Origin: JADJNY01 sp046349615
Lineage (GTDB): Bacteria; Planctomycetota; UBA1135; GCA-002686595
DNA length: 49,613 nt
NCBI GenBank assembly: GCA_046349615.1
Contig: JAXMBZ010000020.1
Coordinates: forward strand, 1-49,613
Direction: 5' to 3'
Made by a program: the position numbers and the translations under genes. The first letter of the stretch is position 1; each line of letters starts with the position of its first letter. The notes under the pieces are model-generated. The model was not told the DNA's origin, did no database searches, and worked only from the letters and a program-made list of their open reading frames with translations. This document shows, one piece after another, positions 1 through 11,337 of the stretch.

Positions 1-321
1 GAGCCCGTCCCGCTCCAAGTGCGCCGCCTCGGCAACGTCGTCTTTCGCATGAGCACGACGCTCGGCAATCCGGTGCGCGATGCGCGCATCGAGCTCGAAT
101 GCGTCGAGCGCGGAATCTCCGTCGCCACGTGGATCGCGGACGGCGCAGTGCCCGCGCCGGCTCACGGGCTCGTGACGGACGAGCGTGGCGAGCTCGCGGT
201 GCGCGGCCTCCCCAACGGCGAGTTCCGCTACAAGGCGACGCTCCCGAGCGGCGTAGTCCTCGACGGAGTCGTCACCGTCCCACCGTCGGCGACGATCGAC
301 GTGCCGCTGCGCGTCGAGTAG
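1..321 (+). CDS. C-terminal part of a secreted protein with a carboxypeptidase-regulatory-like (beta-sandwich) domain, 5' end outside the window
   Basis: The frame is open to the left edge of the window, so this is the last 106 codons of a longer gene. The visible part reads as one beta-sandwich repeat: a strand beginning at GNPVRDARIEL, then LVTDERGELAVRGLPNGEFRY, and a closing strand ending VPLRVE. This GxPVxxAxIEL...TDExGxxxxxxLPxGxY pattern is that of CarboxypepD_reg/SpaA-like domains, which usually decorate secreted or surface proteins in this phylum. No catalytic residues are visible. The stop at 321 lies 26 bp from the end of the convergent downstream gene. The fold class is fairly clear; the function of the whole protein cannot be told. 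Confidence 0.6.
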   Translation, partial: EPVPLQVRRLGNVVFRMSTTLGNPVRDARIELECVERGISVATWIADGAVPAPAHGLVTDERGELAVRGLPNGEFRYKATLPSGVVLDGVVTVPPSATIDVPLRVE

Positions 322-346
322 TTGCGCGTCGCCCGTCGCGCAGCAC

Positions 347-1975
347 CTACTTCGCCCTTTCCTGCCTCACCACGATCGGCACGTACCCGAACTCGAGTCC
401 CTTCGGCGGCGTCACGATCAGCGCGGGATCGAGCTCGACGAGCTCGCCCGTCGTCGGCGGCGCCATGTACTCGCGATCGATCGTCCACGCGCGGTGGAGC
501 TTTTCGACGAAGGCCTGCAGCGCCGCCTTCTTCTCCGCGCTCCACGCGTACTGCTGGAAGGTCGGCTGGTCGACGAAGCGGTACCACGCATAGTGCACGC
601 GCGAGCCGTCGACGAGGTCGACGTGGAGCGAGCTCGACTTGGCACCCGGGGTCGTCCACGCGCCCGAGCTCGGCGACGTGAAGGCCTCGCCCGGCGTCGC
701 GCGGCGGAAGTGGGCTTCGCGCAGGCCCGTTTCGCGCGGGACGTCCTGCTCGGCGACGGCGACGCGCTTCTCTCCGTCGTGGCGGTAGTAGCGCGGGAAT
801 TCGCCGCGCGGCGCGAGGCCGCCCGGCTTCCACACGAGGCCCCACGTGTTGTCGGCGAACACCTGCGTGTCGAACGCGTTCGCGACGCCTTCGATCGGCT
901 TGCCGTCTTGATCGAAGCCCGGCGTGTGCGTGCGGAGCTTCGCGACGAACGCGCCTTCGGTCTTGAAGCGTCCCGTCGGCGCGGGACCGCCGCGGCGCCA
1001 CGCGAGGAAGTCGTCGTAGAGCGCCTTGCGCGAGTAGTAGGTGACGTCCTGCACGAGCACCGCGCGTCCCTTCGCGTCGACGGGGAACGAGAGACGCGGG
1101 AGCTTCGAGTAGCGCGTGCCGTCCTTCGCCGTCGCGACGAGCTGCGGCACCGTGTTGATCTCCATCGCGCCGCCGCCCATCCGGCCCGCGCGCGCGTCGA
1201 GGCCGCGGCCGTGCAGGTACGCGTCGTGGAAGAGGTCGCCGATCTTGCTCCACGTCTCGGGGACGTAGTAGGCGATCGGTCCCTTGAAGTTCTTCGTCGC
1301 GAGGAAGCACGTCCACGCCTGGTCGCCGATCGGGGCCTTGCCGTCGACGCTCGGCACCGGATCGGTGAACGGAAGCGCGAGGTACGAGTAGCCGAGGAAC
1401 TTGCCCTTCGGATCCTCCGCGAACGGCAGCGCGTCGGGCGGGATCAGCAGGCGATTGCTGAGCTGCGCGATGCCGAGGCGATGATCGGGCAGCGCCTGCG
1501 TGTCGTAGAAGAACGACCAACCCGGCGAGCCGACCTCGTAGTCGTAGCACTGCGGCGTCGCGTTCATGCTGAACTTCGGGGGTCCGTAGCGAAAGCGATT
1601 GCCGGCCCAGTAGCCGAGCCCGCCCTCGACGGTCTGGAACACGCTGTCCCACGTCGGTCCGCGCTCCTTCCACGTGCGCGCGAGCGTGCCCTCGGGCGCG
1701 AGCGGCCGATCCTTGTCGTCGCTGTTGTCGGGCAGGATCCAGCCGCTTGCGAGGCCGATCTGGAAGTCGGCGAGCGGCTCGTCGATCAACGACCACGCGG
1801 CGGAGTAGAAACCCATGCCGACGCCGAACTCGGCCGGCTTCGCGGGCTCCGCGTCGTAGGAGATGTAGCCGTGCAGTCCGTTGCTCTGCTGTTCGACGAC
1901 GAGGTCTTGGAGCAGGAAGAGCGCGAGCGCGGCGGGGATGAGGAGCGGCATGTGGAGCAGGTTGGCCGACTTCAT
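347..1975 (-). CDS. Secreted protein of unknown function (gene A), 542 aa
   Basis: The product begins MKSANLLHMPLLIPAALALF, a signal peptide, so it is probably exported. I chose the ATG at 1975 because it supplies the positive n-region. A TTG four codons upstream and an ATG eight codons downstream are alternatives, and none has a good Shine-Dalgarno sequence. The mature part is rich in Trp, Tyr and Gly with no motif I recognise, and ends in a charged segment (VRQERAK). It reads like a soluble periplasmic or surface protein. It is not in an obvious operon. A short, frameshifted copy of codons about 229-293 lies at 6101-6289 on the same strand, so this gene was once present at least twice nearby. 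Coding reality is well supported; function is unknown. Confidence 0.75.
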   Translation of the reverse strand: MKSANLLHMPLLIPAALALFLLQDLVVEQQSNGLHGYISYDAEPAKPAEFGVGMGFYSAAWSLIDEPLADFQIGLASGWILPDNSDDKDRPLAPEGTLARTWKERGPTWDSVFQTVEGGLGYWAGNRFRYGPPKFSMNATPQCYDYEVGSPGWSFFYDTQALPDHRLGIAQLSNRLLIPPDALPFAEDPKGKFLGYSYLALPFTDPVPSVDGKAPIGDQAWTCFLATKNFKGPIAYYVPETWSKIGDLFHDAYLHGRGLDARAGRMGGGAMEINTVPQLVATAKDGTRYSKLPRLSFPVDAKGRAVLVQDVTYYSRKALYDDFLAWRRGGPAPTGRFKTEGAFVAKLRTHTPGFDQDGKPIEGVANAFDTQVFADNTWGLVWKPGGLAPRGEFPRYYRHDGEKRVAVAEQDVPRETGLREAHFRRATPGEAFTSPSSGAWTTPGAKSSSLHVDLVDGSRVHYAWYRFVDQPTFQQYAWSAEKKAALQAFVEKLHRAWTIDREYMAPPTTGELVELDPALIVTPPKGLEFGYVPIVVRQERAK

Positions 1976-2117
1976 GTGCGGCTGCAATGAGCTCGATGGC
2001 TGTCGAAGTCACGCAACCCCGAGCCTGCGCATCCCGATCCCAGGCTTCACAACGAGCTCGCGCAACTCAGGCGCTCTCACCCGCGCGCCGAACGCTCGTT
2101 GCTGAGAGCACCTCGAA

Positions 2118-2198
2118 CCCCGCGCAAGCCCGGGCCGGTCCTCCGGCCCGGGTTTGTGCGGGGTCCGTGATGCGAAGCACACGCGTGTGTTCCGTTGC
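2118..2198 (+). repeat. Hairpin element, copy 1 (diverged, orphan)
   Basis: A 21-bp stem (2118-2138 with 2143-2163, including G-T pairs) closes a 4-base loop TCCT. It is followed by a tail with TCCG, TGATGCGAAGCA, TGTGTTCCGTTGC. The same order of stem, then (T)C-GATGCGGAGCA, then TGTG...TGGC, is seen in the three other copies in the window. Unlike those, this copy has no intact gene ending just before it in the direction of the element. Its stem sequence has diverged but keeps pairing. Confidence 0.6.
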
Positions 2199-2328
2199 GT
2201 CCCTTTCCCCTTGATCGCCCCATCCGGCAATTGCGCTCCCGACCGACCACGAGGCGACACACTCGCTCGAGCCCGTGTGCTCGAGCGCCCCGGCCGCGGC
2301 GCTTCGCGTTCCTTCGACCAGCCATGCG

Positions 2329-2552
2329 AGCTCGTCGTGGTGCGCCAGGTTCCACGCGCGATACGTCGCGACCATCGCGTCGACCTCGCGCGGATCCTGC
2401 GTGAACTGCCACACGAGCGGACGTCCGAGGTCGGAGAGCCACTCGCGCTCGTCCGTCGCGCGGCCGAGGTGGACGTGGAGCGGGTGATCGAAGGAGCGAC
2501 GGATGAGCTCGGTCGAGTCGGTGAGCGTCCCGTCCAGATCGATGAGCACGGT
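2329..2552 (-). pseudogene. 5' fragment of a HAD-family phosphatase gene (C'), paralogous to the gene at 10675-11337
   Basis: Read on the minus strand this gives LIDLDGTLTDSTELIRRSF through EVDAMVATYRAWNLAHHDEL. It matches the first 80 or so residues of the intact HAD phosphatase at 10675-11337 in protein and DNA. The nucleophile motif DLDGTLTDS (HAD motif I) is kept, but the similarity stops abruptly after AHHDEL. Motifs II to IV, including the catalytic Lys and the acidic Mg-binding pair, are missing. No ATG starts it; only a GTG is available. The frame stays open downstream into unrelated sequence. I infer a truncated, non-functional duplicate. Confidence 0.8.
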
Positions 2553-2850
2553 GTCGATCCTCGAGGCAGTCCGCGGCAGTCCGAACGTGGTGCCGACGAC
2601 GCTCGAGTGCGTTCATGCGCGACAGCAGGGTCGCGACGGATGGAGTGCGTGCCCCGTCGCGCCGAGGCGCTTCAACTCGAGGGGCGCGCCTCGCGCATGA
2701 CGGCCGCGGCCGGCGTACACATGGCCGCACGTCGGGTGCGCCCGCTCCGGCGCCCGGCACCGCGCGTCGTTCCCACCCGCCTCGGCTGGCGAGCGATGCG
2801 CGGTGCGTCGTGCGGGTCCGCCTCGAAGCAGGCTCCGCTCCGCGGTTGCG

Positions 2851-4884
<2,034 letters not shown>

Positions 4885-5005
4885 GGCGAGGGCCGGAGAA
4901 GGACGGCGCGGGGCGTGTTACCCGCATTCTCGAACTTCTCGCACGCGATGCGCTCGAGCCTCGAGGCGCGGGCGAGGCCTGCAGTGGGGGCCGGCGGAAT
5001 GGAGC

Positions 5006-5725
5006 TCATGCGCCGAGCGCGTCCGACAGGGCTTGGAGCTCGGCCGCGACGTCGGCAGGATCCGCGACGAGGTCGGCGACCGCGAGGCGTACGAGCTCGC
5101 CGTAGCGCCGACGCAGGCGGTGGAGCGCGACGCGCAACGCGCCCTCGTTCGTGCCGAGGTCGCGCGCGAGCTCGGCGTAGGGCGGTGCTTCCGTGTCGGG
5201 TCCGAGGAACGGCTGCAGGCGCGCGAACTGCGCCGCCTTGCCGGCCTTCGCTTGCTCGGCGGAGAGCCGTGCGAGCGCGTCGTCGAGCAACGCGAGCGCG
5301 AAGGAACGCTCGTAGGCGCGCTCCGGAGTCTCGTCGTCGACGACTTCGAGCGTGAAGCGGCTCTCCGTGTCCGCATCGAGCGAGACGAGCGCAGGCCCGC
5401 GGCCGCGCTTCGCGGCCTGCGCATGCTCGCGCTCGTTCGCGAGGAAGTTGCGCATCGACGCCGCGAGGTACGCGCGGAAGCGACCGCGCGCGGGGTCGAC
5501 GCGCCAGTCGCGCTTCTCGAGGAAGCGCGTGAGGAAGGCCTGCACGAGGTCCTCGGCTTCGTCGTGCGCGAGCCCGCGGCGCCGCGCGAACGCGTAGAGC
5601 GGGAACCAGTACCGCCGGCACAAGTGCTCCAAGGCTTCTCGCGATGCGCGCTCGGGAGCGAGCGCGTCGAGGACGGTACTCCAACGCGTGGTGGGGAAGC
5701 CGGCGAAGGGGGGCGGGTTCGCCAT
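5006..5725 (-). CDS. ECF-type RNA polymerase sigma factor
   Basis: 239 aa, starting at the only sensible ATG. The N-terminus carries FPTTRWSTVL, typical of a planctomycete-type ECF group whose genes often sit near Ser/Thr kinases. Region 2 is visible as ALEHLCRRYWFPLYAFARRR and AEDLVQAFLTRFLEKRDW. Region 4 is visible as YAELARDLGTNEGALRVALHRLRRRY, a helix-turn-helix for the -35 element. It is longer than a minimal ECF factor because of a linker between regions 2 and 4. No anti-sigma gene is adjacent. The gene downstream on the same strand encodes a membrane kinase with a zinc ribbon, which may take over the regulatory role. Identity as a sigma factor is secure; the regulon is unknown. Confidence 0.92.
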   Translation of the reverse strand: MANPPPFAGFPTTRWSTVLDALAPERASREALEHLCRRYWFPLYAFARRRGLAHDEAEDLVQAFLTRFLEKRDWRVDPARGRFRAYLAASMRNFLANEREHAQAAKRGRGPALVSLDADTESRFTLEVVDDETPERAYERSFALALLDDALARLSAEQAKAGKAAQFARLQPFLGPDTEAPPYAELARDLGTNEGALRVALHRLRRRYGELVRLAVADLVADPADVAAELQALSDALGA

Positions 5726-6474
5726 GCGGTGCAGCGTATGCGCAAGGCGGCGTGTGAGCCATGGAGCGGATCCACGCGGGGCTGGAATCGCGTGATCAGG
5801 TCGCTCCGTTCGCTCCCGGCGAGCTCGAGGTCTCGGCGCTCGAGCAGGACGAAGGGCTCGTTCGAGGGCTGCGAGCCCTCATCGGGCGACCTGTGAGTGG
5901 AGTTCGCAGAGGTGGTTGGGAGCCCCGAGAGCGCGGAGCGGCTCACGGCGGGGACTCGCGTTCGCGGCGGATGCAGTCCCGCCTCGATCGCAGCGATGGA
6001 AGAGGACTCCGACCGCGTCGGAAACCGCGACCCTGCGCACAGCACGCACCTCTCCGTCGCTCCGGGCTCCTCCTCGTGCTCATCGCCGTCGTCGAACTCG
6101 CGGGAGCTTCGAGTGGCGCGTGCCGTGCTTCGCCGCCGCGACAGCTGCGGCACCGTGTTCATCTCCACCGCGCCGCCGCCCATCCGGCCCGCGTCGAGGC
6201 CGCGGCCGTGCAGGTACGCGTCGTGGAAGAGGTCGCCGATCGTGCTCCACGTCTCGGGCACGCAGTCGGCGATCGGTCCCTCGAAGTTCGGGGAAGACCG
6301 CTCGAGGCCGGACGCGAACGCGGGGGCGCAGCGCGGGCTCCACGCTCGAAATCCGCGCGCTGGAGGGGCGGTCGTCGCAGGAAGAGAACCTCGGCGCACG
6401 CTCGTGCTTCCACGGGTCCAGTCTCGACCCGCGCGCGTCGATGGAAGAGGATTTCGACTCGACCACGAAACGCC
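5726..6474. other. Gene-poor region with a decayed copy of gene A
   Basis: About 750 bp between the sigma gene start and the likely start of the beta-helix gene. It contains the gene A fragment at 6101-6289. The plus frame of the downstream gene happens to be open through the whole stretch, but its translation here is an antisense reading of the fragment and looks non-biological (Arg/Pro-rich). I therefore do not extend that gene upstream. I see no other gene, and promoters for the genes at 5725 (minus) and 6475 (plus) must lie here but are not recognisable. Confidence 0.5.
6101..6289 (-). pseudogene. Internal fragment of gene A (A')
   Basis: The DNA aligns without doubt to 1096-1291 of the secreted-protein gene at 347-1975. 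Shared translated blocks include GDLFHDAYLHGRGLDA, GRMGGGA and NTVPQL. Differences include a 6-base deletion in the ARAG codons and a 1-base deletion near 6143 that shifts the frame. Flanking sequence on both sides no longer matches gene A. It lacks start, signal peptide and end, so it is a dead internal remnant in the same orientation as the intact gene. Confidence 0.85.
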
Positions 6475-9400
6475 ATGCTTGGACGCCGCCACCCCCCCGT
6501 TCGTGTCCCCGCTCCGCGCTCCGTGCGCAGGCCTCTCGATGAGCCCGCCACGCGAGGGCGGATCGGCTCGGCGCTCGTCCTGCTGCTCGCCGCGACGGCG
6601 TGGGGGACGAATGCGCGGACGGAGGCCGCGAGCGGGCGTGCGGCGAGCACGAACTCGATCCGAACCTCCTCGACGTCGACCACGAGTGAAATCGAGGAGC
6701 CCCAACCGAACGGGCGCTGGAAGGACGCGCTCGCGTGGCGCGCGCAGAAGTCCGGCGAGGCGCCGTCGCCGGAGGAACGCGCGTACTGCCTGAAGGAGGG
6801 CGGCGCGCACGAGCTCGCCGTGCTGCGCGCGCAGGTCGACGGCACGACCGAGCTCGACCCCGAGACGCGCACTGCGTTCGCGCTCGCCGTCGCGCACGAG
6901 CGGTGGGACCGCGAACTCGAACGCGTGCGGTCGACGCCGCGACCCGACGATGCGCGCGCTCTCGCTCTGTGGCAGCTCGCGCGCGGGGAGCGAGACGCCG
7001 CGCTCGCTCAAATCGGTGCGCTCGCTCCGAACGACGACGGTCCGGAAGCGGCGCTCCTGCGCCTCGTCGCCGAAGTCGAGATGGGGAGCGTCGGCGACGC
7101 AGCGCATGCCGCATACCGAGAGCGGCGCGCGCGCTTGACCGGGAGCTTCGCAGCGCTCGCGGGCTCGGTCGATGCGCGCCTCGCCTTGTTCGCGGAGGAA
7201 GAACGTCGCGCGGCCGAGATGTCGATGAGCTCCGGGAGCGAGGAACCGTACGAGCCGCCGCCCTGGGTGTACGAAGCGCATCCGCCGGAGGACGTGCAGG
7301 CTGCGCTCACGCGGCGCGAGAGCTCGGAGTGCGGCCGACTCGTCGCGGAAGCGCGCTCCGTGCCCGCGACGGCGCTCGAGCGGAGCGGCGAGGCGCTCCG
7401 TGCGCTCGACGCCGCGTGCGAAGCGGACGTGCTCGCTCCCGAGCCGTGGTTCGAGCTCGCGCGCTGGCGCAATCGGCGAGGAGAGCGCGTGCTCGCGCTC
7501 CAGGCCGTCGACGCCGGTCTCCGTCGCGATCCCGCGAGCGCCGAGGGATGGGCGCTGCGCGCTTCGACCGCCGACGCGCTCGACGATGCGCGCGGCGCGC
7601 TGCTCTCCGCCGAGCGCGGCCTCGAGTTCGCGCCCGCGGATCCGACGCTCGAGCGCATCCACGTCGGAGCGCTCGTGCGTCTCGGTTGTCTCGACGAGGC
7701 CTGCGTGGCGGCACGTGAAGCGCTCCGCGGCGATCCGGAGTTCACGTGGGGCGTGATCGCGACGGCGCTCGCCGACCTGGAATCGCCTCCGAACGCGAAG
7801 CTGCTCCCGAAGCTCGAGCTCGCGCTCGACGACGTCGACGATCGGGCGCGGTTGTGGAGCGCCGCGGCGTGCGCGGCGCGCGAGAAGCTCCTGTCCGCGG
7901 CGGTGCGATCGACGCTCGGCGCCTTGCGCACGAAGTACCGCGAGGCTCCGATCGGTCGAGCGGCGAACGCGCTGCTCGACGACGCTCCGAACACCCCGCT
8001 GTGGAGCGGGCTCGCGCGACTCGCGCGCGGAGATCGACCCGGTGCGATCGAACGTTGGCTCGCGGACGCGAAGACGAGCGGTGTGGACGCGATCGCGGCG
8101 CGTGGACTCATCGAGGCCCGTCGCGGGCACTCGGACGGACTCTCGGTCCCGGCGCTGCCCGAGTTCGCGGCGGAGCCCGTGCCCGGGCTGCCCGATCCCG
8201 ACGCCGCGGCCCTGCGCGTTCCGAACGAAGCCCCGACGCTCGCCGCGGCGTTTGCCGCGCTCCCGGAACACGCGCATCGAGTCGTGCTCGGTCGAGGGAC
8301 GTTCGTCGCGCCGCGAACATGGACGCGCGACGTCGACGTCGTCGGTCTCGGCGGAGAGACGACGCTCGTCGGCGAAGAAGGCAAGGCGGGCCGCCTCGAG
8401 ATCGAAGTGTCGGAGTTCGCGGTCGTGCGCCTCGCGGAGCTCTGCACGGACGTGTTCGTCCAGGTGCGTTCGGGCTCGGTGCGCGCGCGTCGTCTCGCCG
8501 CGCAGGAAGCGTGGTGGGTCGGCGATTACGAGCATGCCGATGCCCGTGCGCTCGCTGTGATCGACTCGACGGTCTTTCGCGGCACGGCGAAGGTGGCTTC
8601 GCGCTCCGGTCGGCTCCGGATCGAGGACTCGTCGTTCGTGAACCCGTTCGCGTCCGGTTCGACGCTCGTGGTGTTCCAAGGCAAGGCGGAGCTCCGACGG
8701 TCGATCGTGCAGCAGGCCGATTCCGCGGCTCCACCGCTGCGCACGGAGGGCGCACCCGCGGAGCTCGTCGTCGAGGACTGCCGCGTCGTCGGCAAGCCGA
8801 GCGCGGACTGGGCGCCGAGTCCCGCGCTCTTCGCCGACGAAGGGACGAAGGCTCGCATCGTTCGCACGCGCGCCGTCGAGCTCGAGCCCGCGCGCGGGTC
8901 GTCCGTCGTCTCGGAGAACTGCTCGTTCCAACGCACGCTCCGCACTCCGAAGGACGTTCCGGGCTGGACGGCGCAGGGTCGCGCTCCGGCGGCGGAGCGT
9001 CGCGATCTCACGCCGCTGCGCGTGCCCGAAGACGCCGCGACGCTCGTCGAAGCGCTGGGGAAGGCGGAGCCGGGACGCGTGATCCAGCTCGGACCGGGCG
9101 TGCACGATGCACCGGCCTCGATGACGGGCGACGTCGTGCTCGTCGGTTCGGGTTGGGAGCGCACGGCCCTCCGCTCGGGCGCGAGCGGCGCTCCGCTATG
9201 CGTGCAAAGCGCGTCGGTCGTGCTGCGCGAGTTGAAGCTCGTGGGTTCCGATCTGTCGTTGGTCGAGTCGAACGGAAGGCTCGTCGTCGAGAACGAGCTT
9301 CGGCTCGCTCCGCGGAGCGGACCGGCGATCGCATCGGTCCGGGACGGCACGTTGTCGTTCGGGTCCAACGTGCTCGTGCTCGAGCCGCGCGGCATCCGCT

Positions 9401-10500
9401 TCGAGGTCGCCGAGGGCGGCGCGGTGCTCGGATACCTCGGCGTGTTCCGCATCGGAGCCCCGATCCAGGCGGTCACGACCGGCGACGGCGTGCTCGCGAC
9501 GAGCATCGATCTCGAGCTGCGGCGCTGGGTCGATGCGGGCAGCGATTGGTTCACGGAGCGCAAGGACGCGAAGGAGCTCCCGCCGTCGCATCGCCCGGTC
9601 GACATCGCGCTCGACTCCCGACCGGACGAGCGCGAGCTCGCGCTCCGTGTCGAGCGCATGCGCCGCGTGGACGAGTACCTTGCACGCGCGTGGCCTTCCG
9701 GCGGACCGAGCGTGCTCGCCGACGCCGTGAACCGCGTGTACGCGCTCGCGCCGAAAGAGCAGCGCGAAGAGGCGCTCTTCGCACGTCTCGAGCCGCGCCT
9801 CGCGCACATGGCGCGCACGAATCCGCGTTCCGGCGTCGAGGAAGTGATCGCGATGGCACTCGCGGGCGTCGGCGGGAGCGACAGCATCGAGCTCGCCTTC
9901 GCGACGACGCGGAGGATCGTGAAGACGTTCCTGGCGGCGGTGCCCAGTGACGAGCGGGTCTACGTCGAGTCACGCTTCCAAGGGATGACGCAAACGGCGG
10001 CCGACGAGAAGGCGAAGCGCGCGCACGCGCTCGACGCGCTCGCGGCGGGGCGTGGGAAAGAAGCGCTCGCGCTGATCGACTCGTTGAACAAGGTGGAGCG
10101 CGTGCTCGTGCTCACCTCGACGCAGCCCGATCGCATCGGGTTCGACAAGCTCGACCGGCTGCTCTACGAAGGCGGGCTGCCGCCGAAGCTCGAGCGTCGA
10201 CTGCGCATCCTGAAGGCGAGCCTCGGCGCGCTCGCACCGACGGGTCGTGTTCCTCTGCCGAGCTCGTGGAAGGTCTTCGATGCGTACTTCGAGGCGAGCC
10301 GGACGGGGATCGCGAACACGTACTTCGCGTTCCGCGAGTATCGCGATTCGTGGGGCAACACGACGTACTCGACCGTGCTGCGGCCCGAGTACACGGACAG
10401 CGCTCCGACGAAACCGCCGCGCCCGGAACCGCCCGTGCTCGGCTCACCGGAGGAGCAATGGGACCGATGGTACGACGAGCTCGAGGCGTGGTCGCGGTGA
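6475..10500 (+). CDS. Large exported protein: helical/TPR-like N-terminal half, two pectate-lyase-like beta-helix regions
   Basis: About 1341 aa from the ATG at 6475. I chose this start because it is followed by a basic segment and a hydrophobic stretch (IGSALVLLLAATAW) suitable for export; the Shine-Dalgarno is weak, so the start is uncertain. Residues about 80-560 are alpha-helical with TPR-like units (EPWFELARWRNRRGERVLAL, for example). From about 580 two beta-helix regions follow, each opened by LRVPxxAxTLxxA...VxLGxGxx. This is the usual opening of right-handed parallel beta-helices of the pectin-lyase-like fold, with repeating short strands after it. The C-terminal 300 residues are again helical. 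No catalytic site is recognisable. Neighbouring genes give no hint of a pathway. Confidence 0.75.
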   Translation: MLGRRHPPVRVPAPRSVRRPLDEPATRGRIGSALVLLLAATAWGTNARTEAASGRAASTNSIRTSSTSTTSEIEEPQPNGRWKDALAWRAQKSGEAPSPEERAYCLKEGGAHELAVLRAQVDGTTELDPETRTAFALAVAHERWDRELERVRSTPRPDDARALALWQLARGERDAALAQIGALAPNDDGPEAALLRLVAEVEMGSVGDAAHAAYRERRARLTGSFAALAGSVDARLALFAEEERRAAEMSMSSGSEEPYEPPPWVYEAHPPEDVQAALTRRESSECGRLVAEARSVPATALERSGEALRALDAACEADVLAPEPWFELARWRNRRGERVLALQAVDAGLRRDPASAEGWALRASTADALDDARGALLSAERGLEFAPADPTLERIHVGALVRLGCLDEACVAAREALRGDPEFTWGVIATALADLESPPNAKLLPKLELALDDVDDRARLWSAAACAAREKLLSAAVRSTLGALRTKYREAPIGRAANALLDDAPNTPLWSGLARLARGDRPGAIERWLADAKTSGVDAIAARGLIEARRGHSDGLSVPALPEFAAEPVPGLPDPDAAALRVPNEAPTLAAAFAALPEHAHRVVLGRGTFVAPRTWTRDVDVVGLGGETTLVGEEGKAGRLEIEVSEFAVVRLAELCTDVFVQVRSGSVRARRLAAQEAWWVGDYEHADARALAVIDSTVFRGTAKVASRSGRLRIEDSSFVNPFASGSTLVVFQGKAELRRSIVQQADSAAPPLRTEGAPAELVVEDCRVVGKPSADWAPSPALFADEGTKARIVRTRAVELEPARGSSVVSENCSFQRTLRTPKDVPGWTAQGRAPAAERRDLTPLRVPEDAATLVEALGKAEPGRVIQLGPGVHDAPASMTGDVVLVGSGWERTALRSGASGAPLCVQSASVVLRELKLVGSDLSLVESNGRLVVENELRLAPRSGPAIASVRDGTLSFGSNVLVLEPRGIRFEVAEGGAVLGYLGVFRIGAPIQAVTTGDGVLATSIDLELRRWVDAGSDWFTERKDAKELPPSHRPVDIALDSRPDERELALRVERMRRVDEYLARAWPSGGPSVLADAVNRVYALAPKEQREEALFARLEPRLAHMARTNPRSGVEEVIAMALAGVGGSDSIELAFATTRRIVKTFLAAVPSDERVYVESRFQGMTQTAADEKAKRAHALDALAAGRGKEALALIDSLNKVERVLVLTSTQPDRIGFDKLDRLLYEGGLPPKLERRLRILKASLGALAPTGRVPLPSSWKVFDAYFEASRTGIANTYFAFREYRDSWGNTTYSTVLRPEYTDSAPTKPPRPEPPVLGSPEEQWDRWYDELEAWSR

Positions 10501-10674
10501 GCGCGACTCGGCGCTCGAGCGCACGTCGTGCGGAGCGCGTGCGAGGCGAGCCGCCGCGCGTGCTCAAGCTGCGTCGACGACTGCCGGCGGCCGGCTCGGG
10601 GTCGAGCGGCCCGTGCGCGCCGTGCGTTTCGAGCATCACCGTCGCGACGCGCGCCCGCCGGACGCGACGGCGAG

Positions 10675-11337
10675 TCAAGCGCTCGGCGACGTGGTCGGAT
10701 CGTAGAGCCGCGTGAGCGCCGCTCCCGACTCGAGCCAATGATCCGGCGCGCACGCGCGCAGCTCCGCGTGATCGAACGGGCCCCACGCGACGGCGGCGGT
10801 GCGCGTGCCGGCGGCGCGGCCCGACGCGAGGTCGTGCGGTGAATCGCCGACCATGACCGCGCTCGACGCGTCGCGGCCGAGCTTCGCGAGCGCGGCGAGC
10901 ACGGGCGCGGGATGCGGCTTGTGGTCGGCGACGTCGTCGCTCCCGATGACGACGCCGAACCAGTCCGGGTCGAAGCCGCAGTGGGTGAGGCCGCGGCGCG
11001 CGCTCGCGTGGAGCTTGCTCGTCACGATGCCGAGGACGGCGCCGCGTGCGTGGAGCGCGCGCACCGCGTCGAGGACGCCGGGGTAGGGCGTGACGAGCTC
11101 GTCGTGGTGCGCGAGGTTCCACTCGCGATACGTCGCGACCATCGCGTCGACCTCGCGCGCGTCGGCGGTGAACTGCGCGAACTGCCACTTGAGCGGCCGA
11201 CCGAGACCAGAGAGCCACTCACGCTGATCCATCTCGCGCCCGAGGTGGACGCGGAGCGTGTGATCGTAGGAGCGCCGAATGAGCTCGATCGAGTCGATCA
11301 ACGTCCCGTCGAGATCGAAGAGCAGGGTGCGGGGCAT
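10675..11337 (-). CDS. HAD-superfamily phosphatase, phosphoglycolate-phosphatase-like (gene C)
   Basis: 220 aa, starting MPRTLLFDLDGTLIDS. HAD motif I is DLDGT (nucleophile Asp and second Asp), motif II is the Thr/Ser in GIVTSK, motif III is the Lys in DHKPHP, and motif IV is VMVGDSPHD. The cap of about 65 residues between motifs I and II is helical, as in subfamily I phosphatases of the Gph/PpaX type. The likely reaction is Mg-dependent hydrolysis of a small phosphate ester in the cytoplasm; the exact substrate cannot be told. It is convergent with the beta-helix gene. A truncated paralogue of its first 80 codons lies at 2329-2552. Confidence 0.9.
   Translation of the reverse strand: MPRTLLFDLDGTLIDSIELIRRSYDHTLRVHLGREMDQREWLSGLGRPLKWQFAQFTADAREVDAMVATYREWNLAHHDELVTPYPGVLDAVRALHARGAVLGIVTSKLHASARRGLTHCGFDPDWFGVVIGSDDVADHKPHPAPVLAALAKLGRDASSAVMVGDSPHDLASGRAAGTRTAAVAWGPFDHAELRACAPDHWLESGAALTRLYDPTTSPSA

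Larger units (their letters stand above)
1976..2850. other. Gene-poor stretch with an orphan hairpin element and a HAD gene fragment
   Basis: This 875-bp gap holds no intact gene that I can support. It contains hairpin element copy 1 (2118-2198) and a 5' fragment of a HAD phosphatase gene (2329-2552), both listed separately. The remaining sequence on either side, including 2553-2850 after the kinase gene, shows long open frames in several phases, as expected at this GC content, but none has a convincing start or recognisable protein sequence. It looks like a zone of decay left by rearrangement. Confidence 0.55.

Noticed and set aside
5761..6474. N-terminal extension of the beta-helix protein by 238 codons
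   Set aside because: The extension reads through the antisense of the gene A fragment and lacks protein-like composition; the export signal appears only after 6475.
4918..9105. 1395-codon open frame on the minus strand
   Set aside because: It runs antisense to the beta-helix gene and over the sigma gene. Its translation is Arg/Glu-rich without any recognisable domain; long shadow frames are expected at this GC content.
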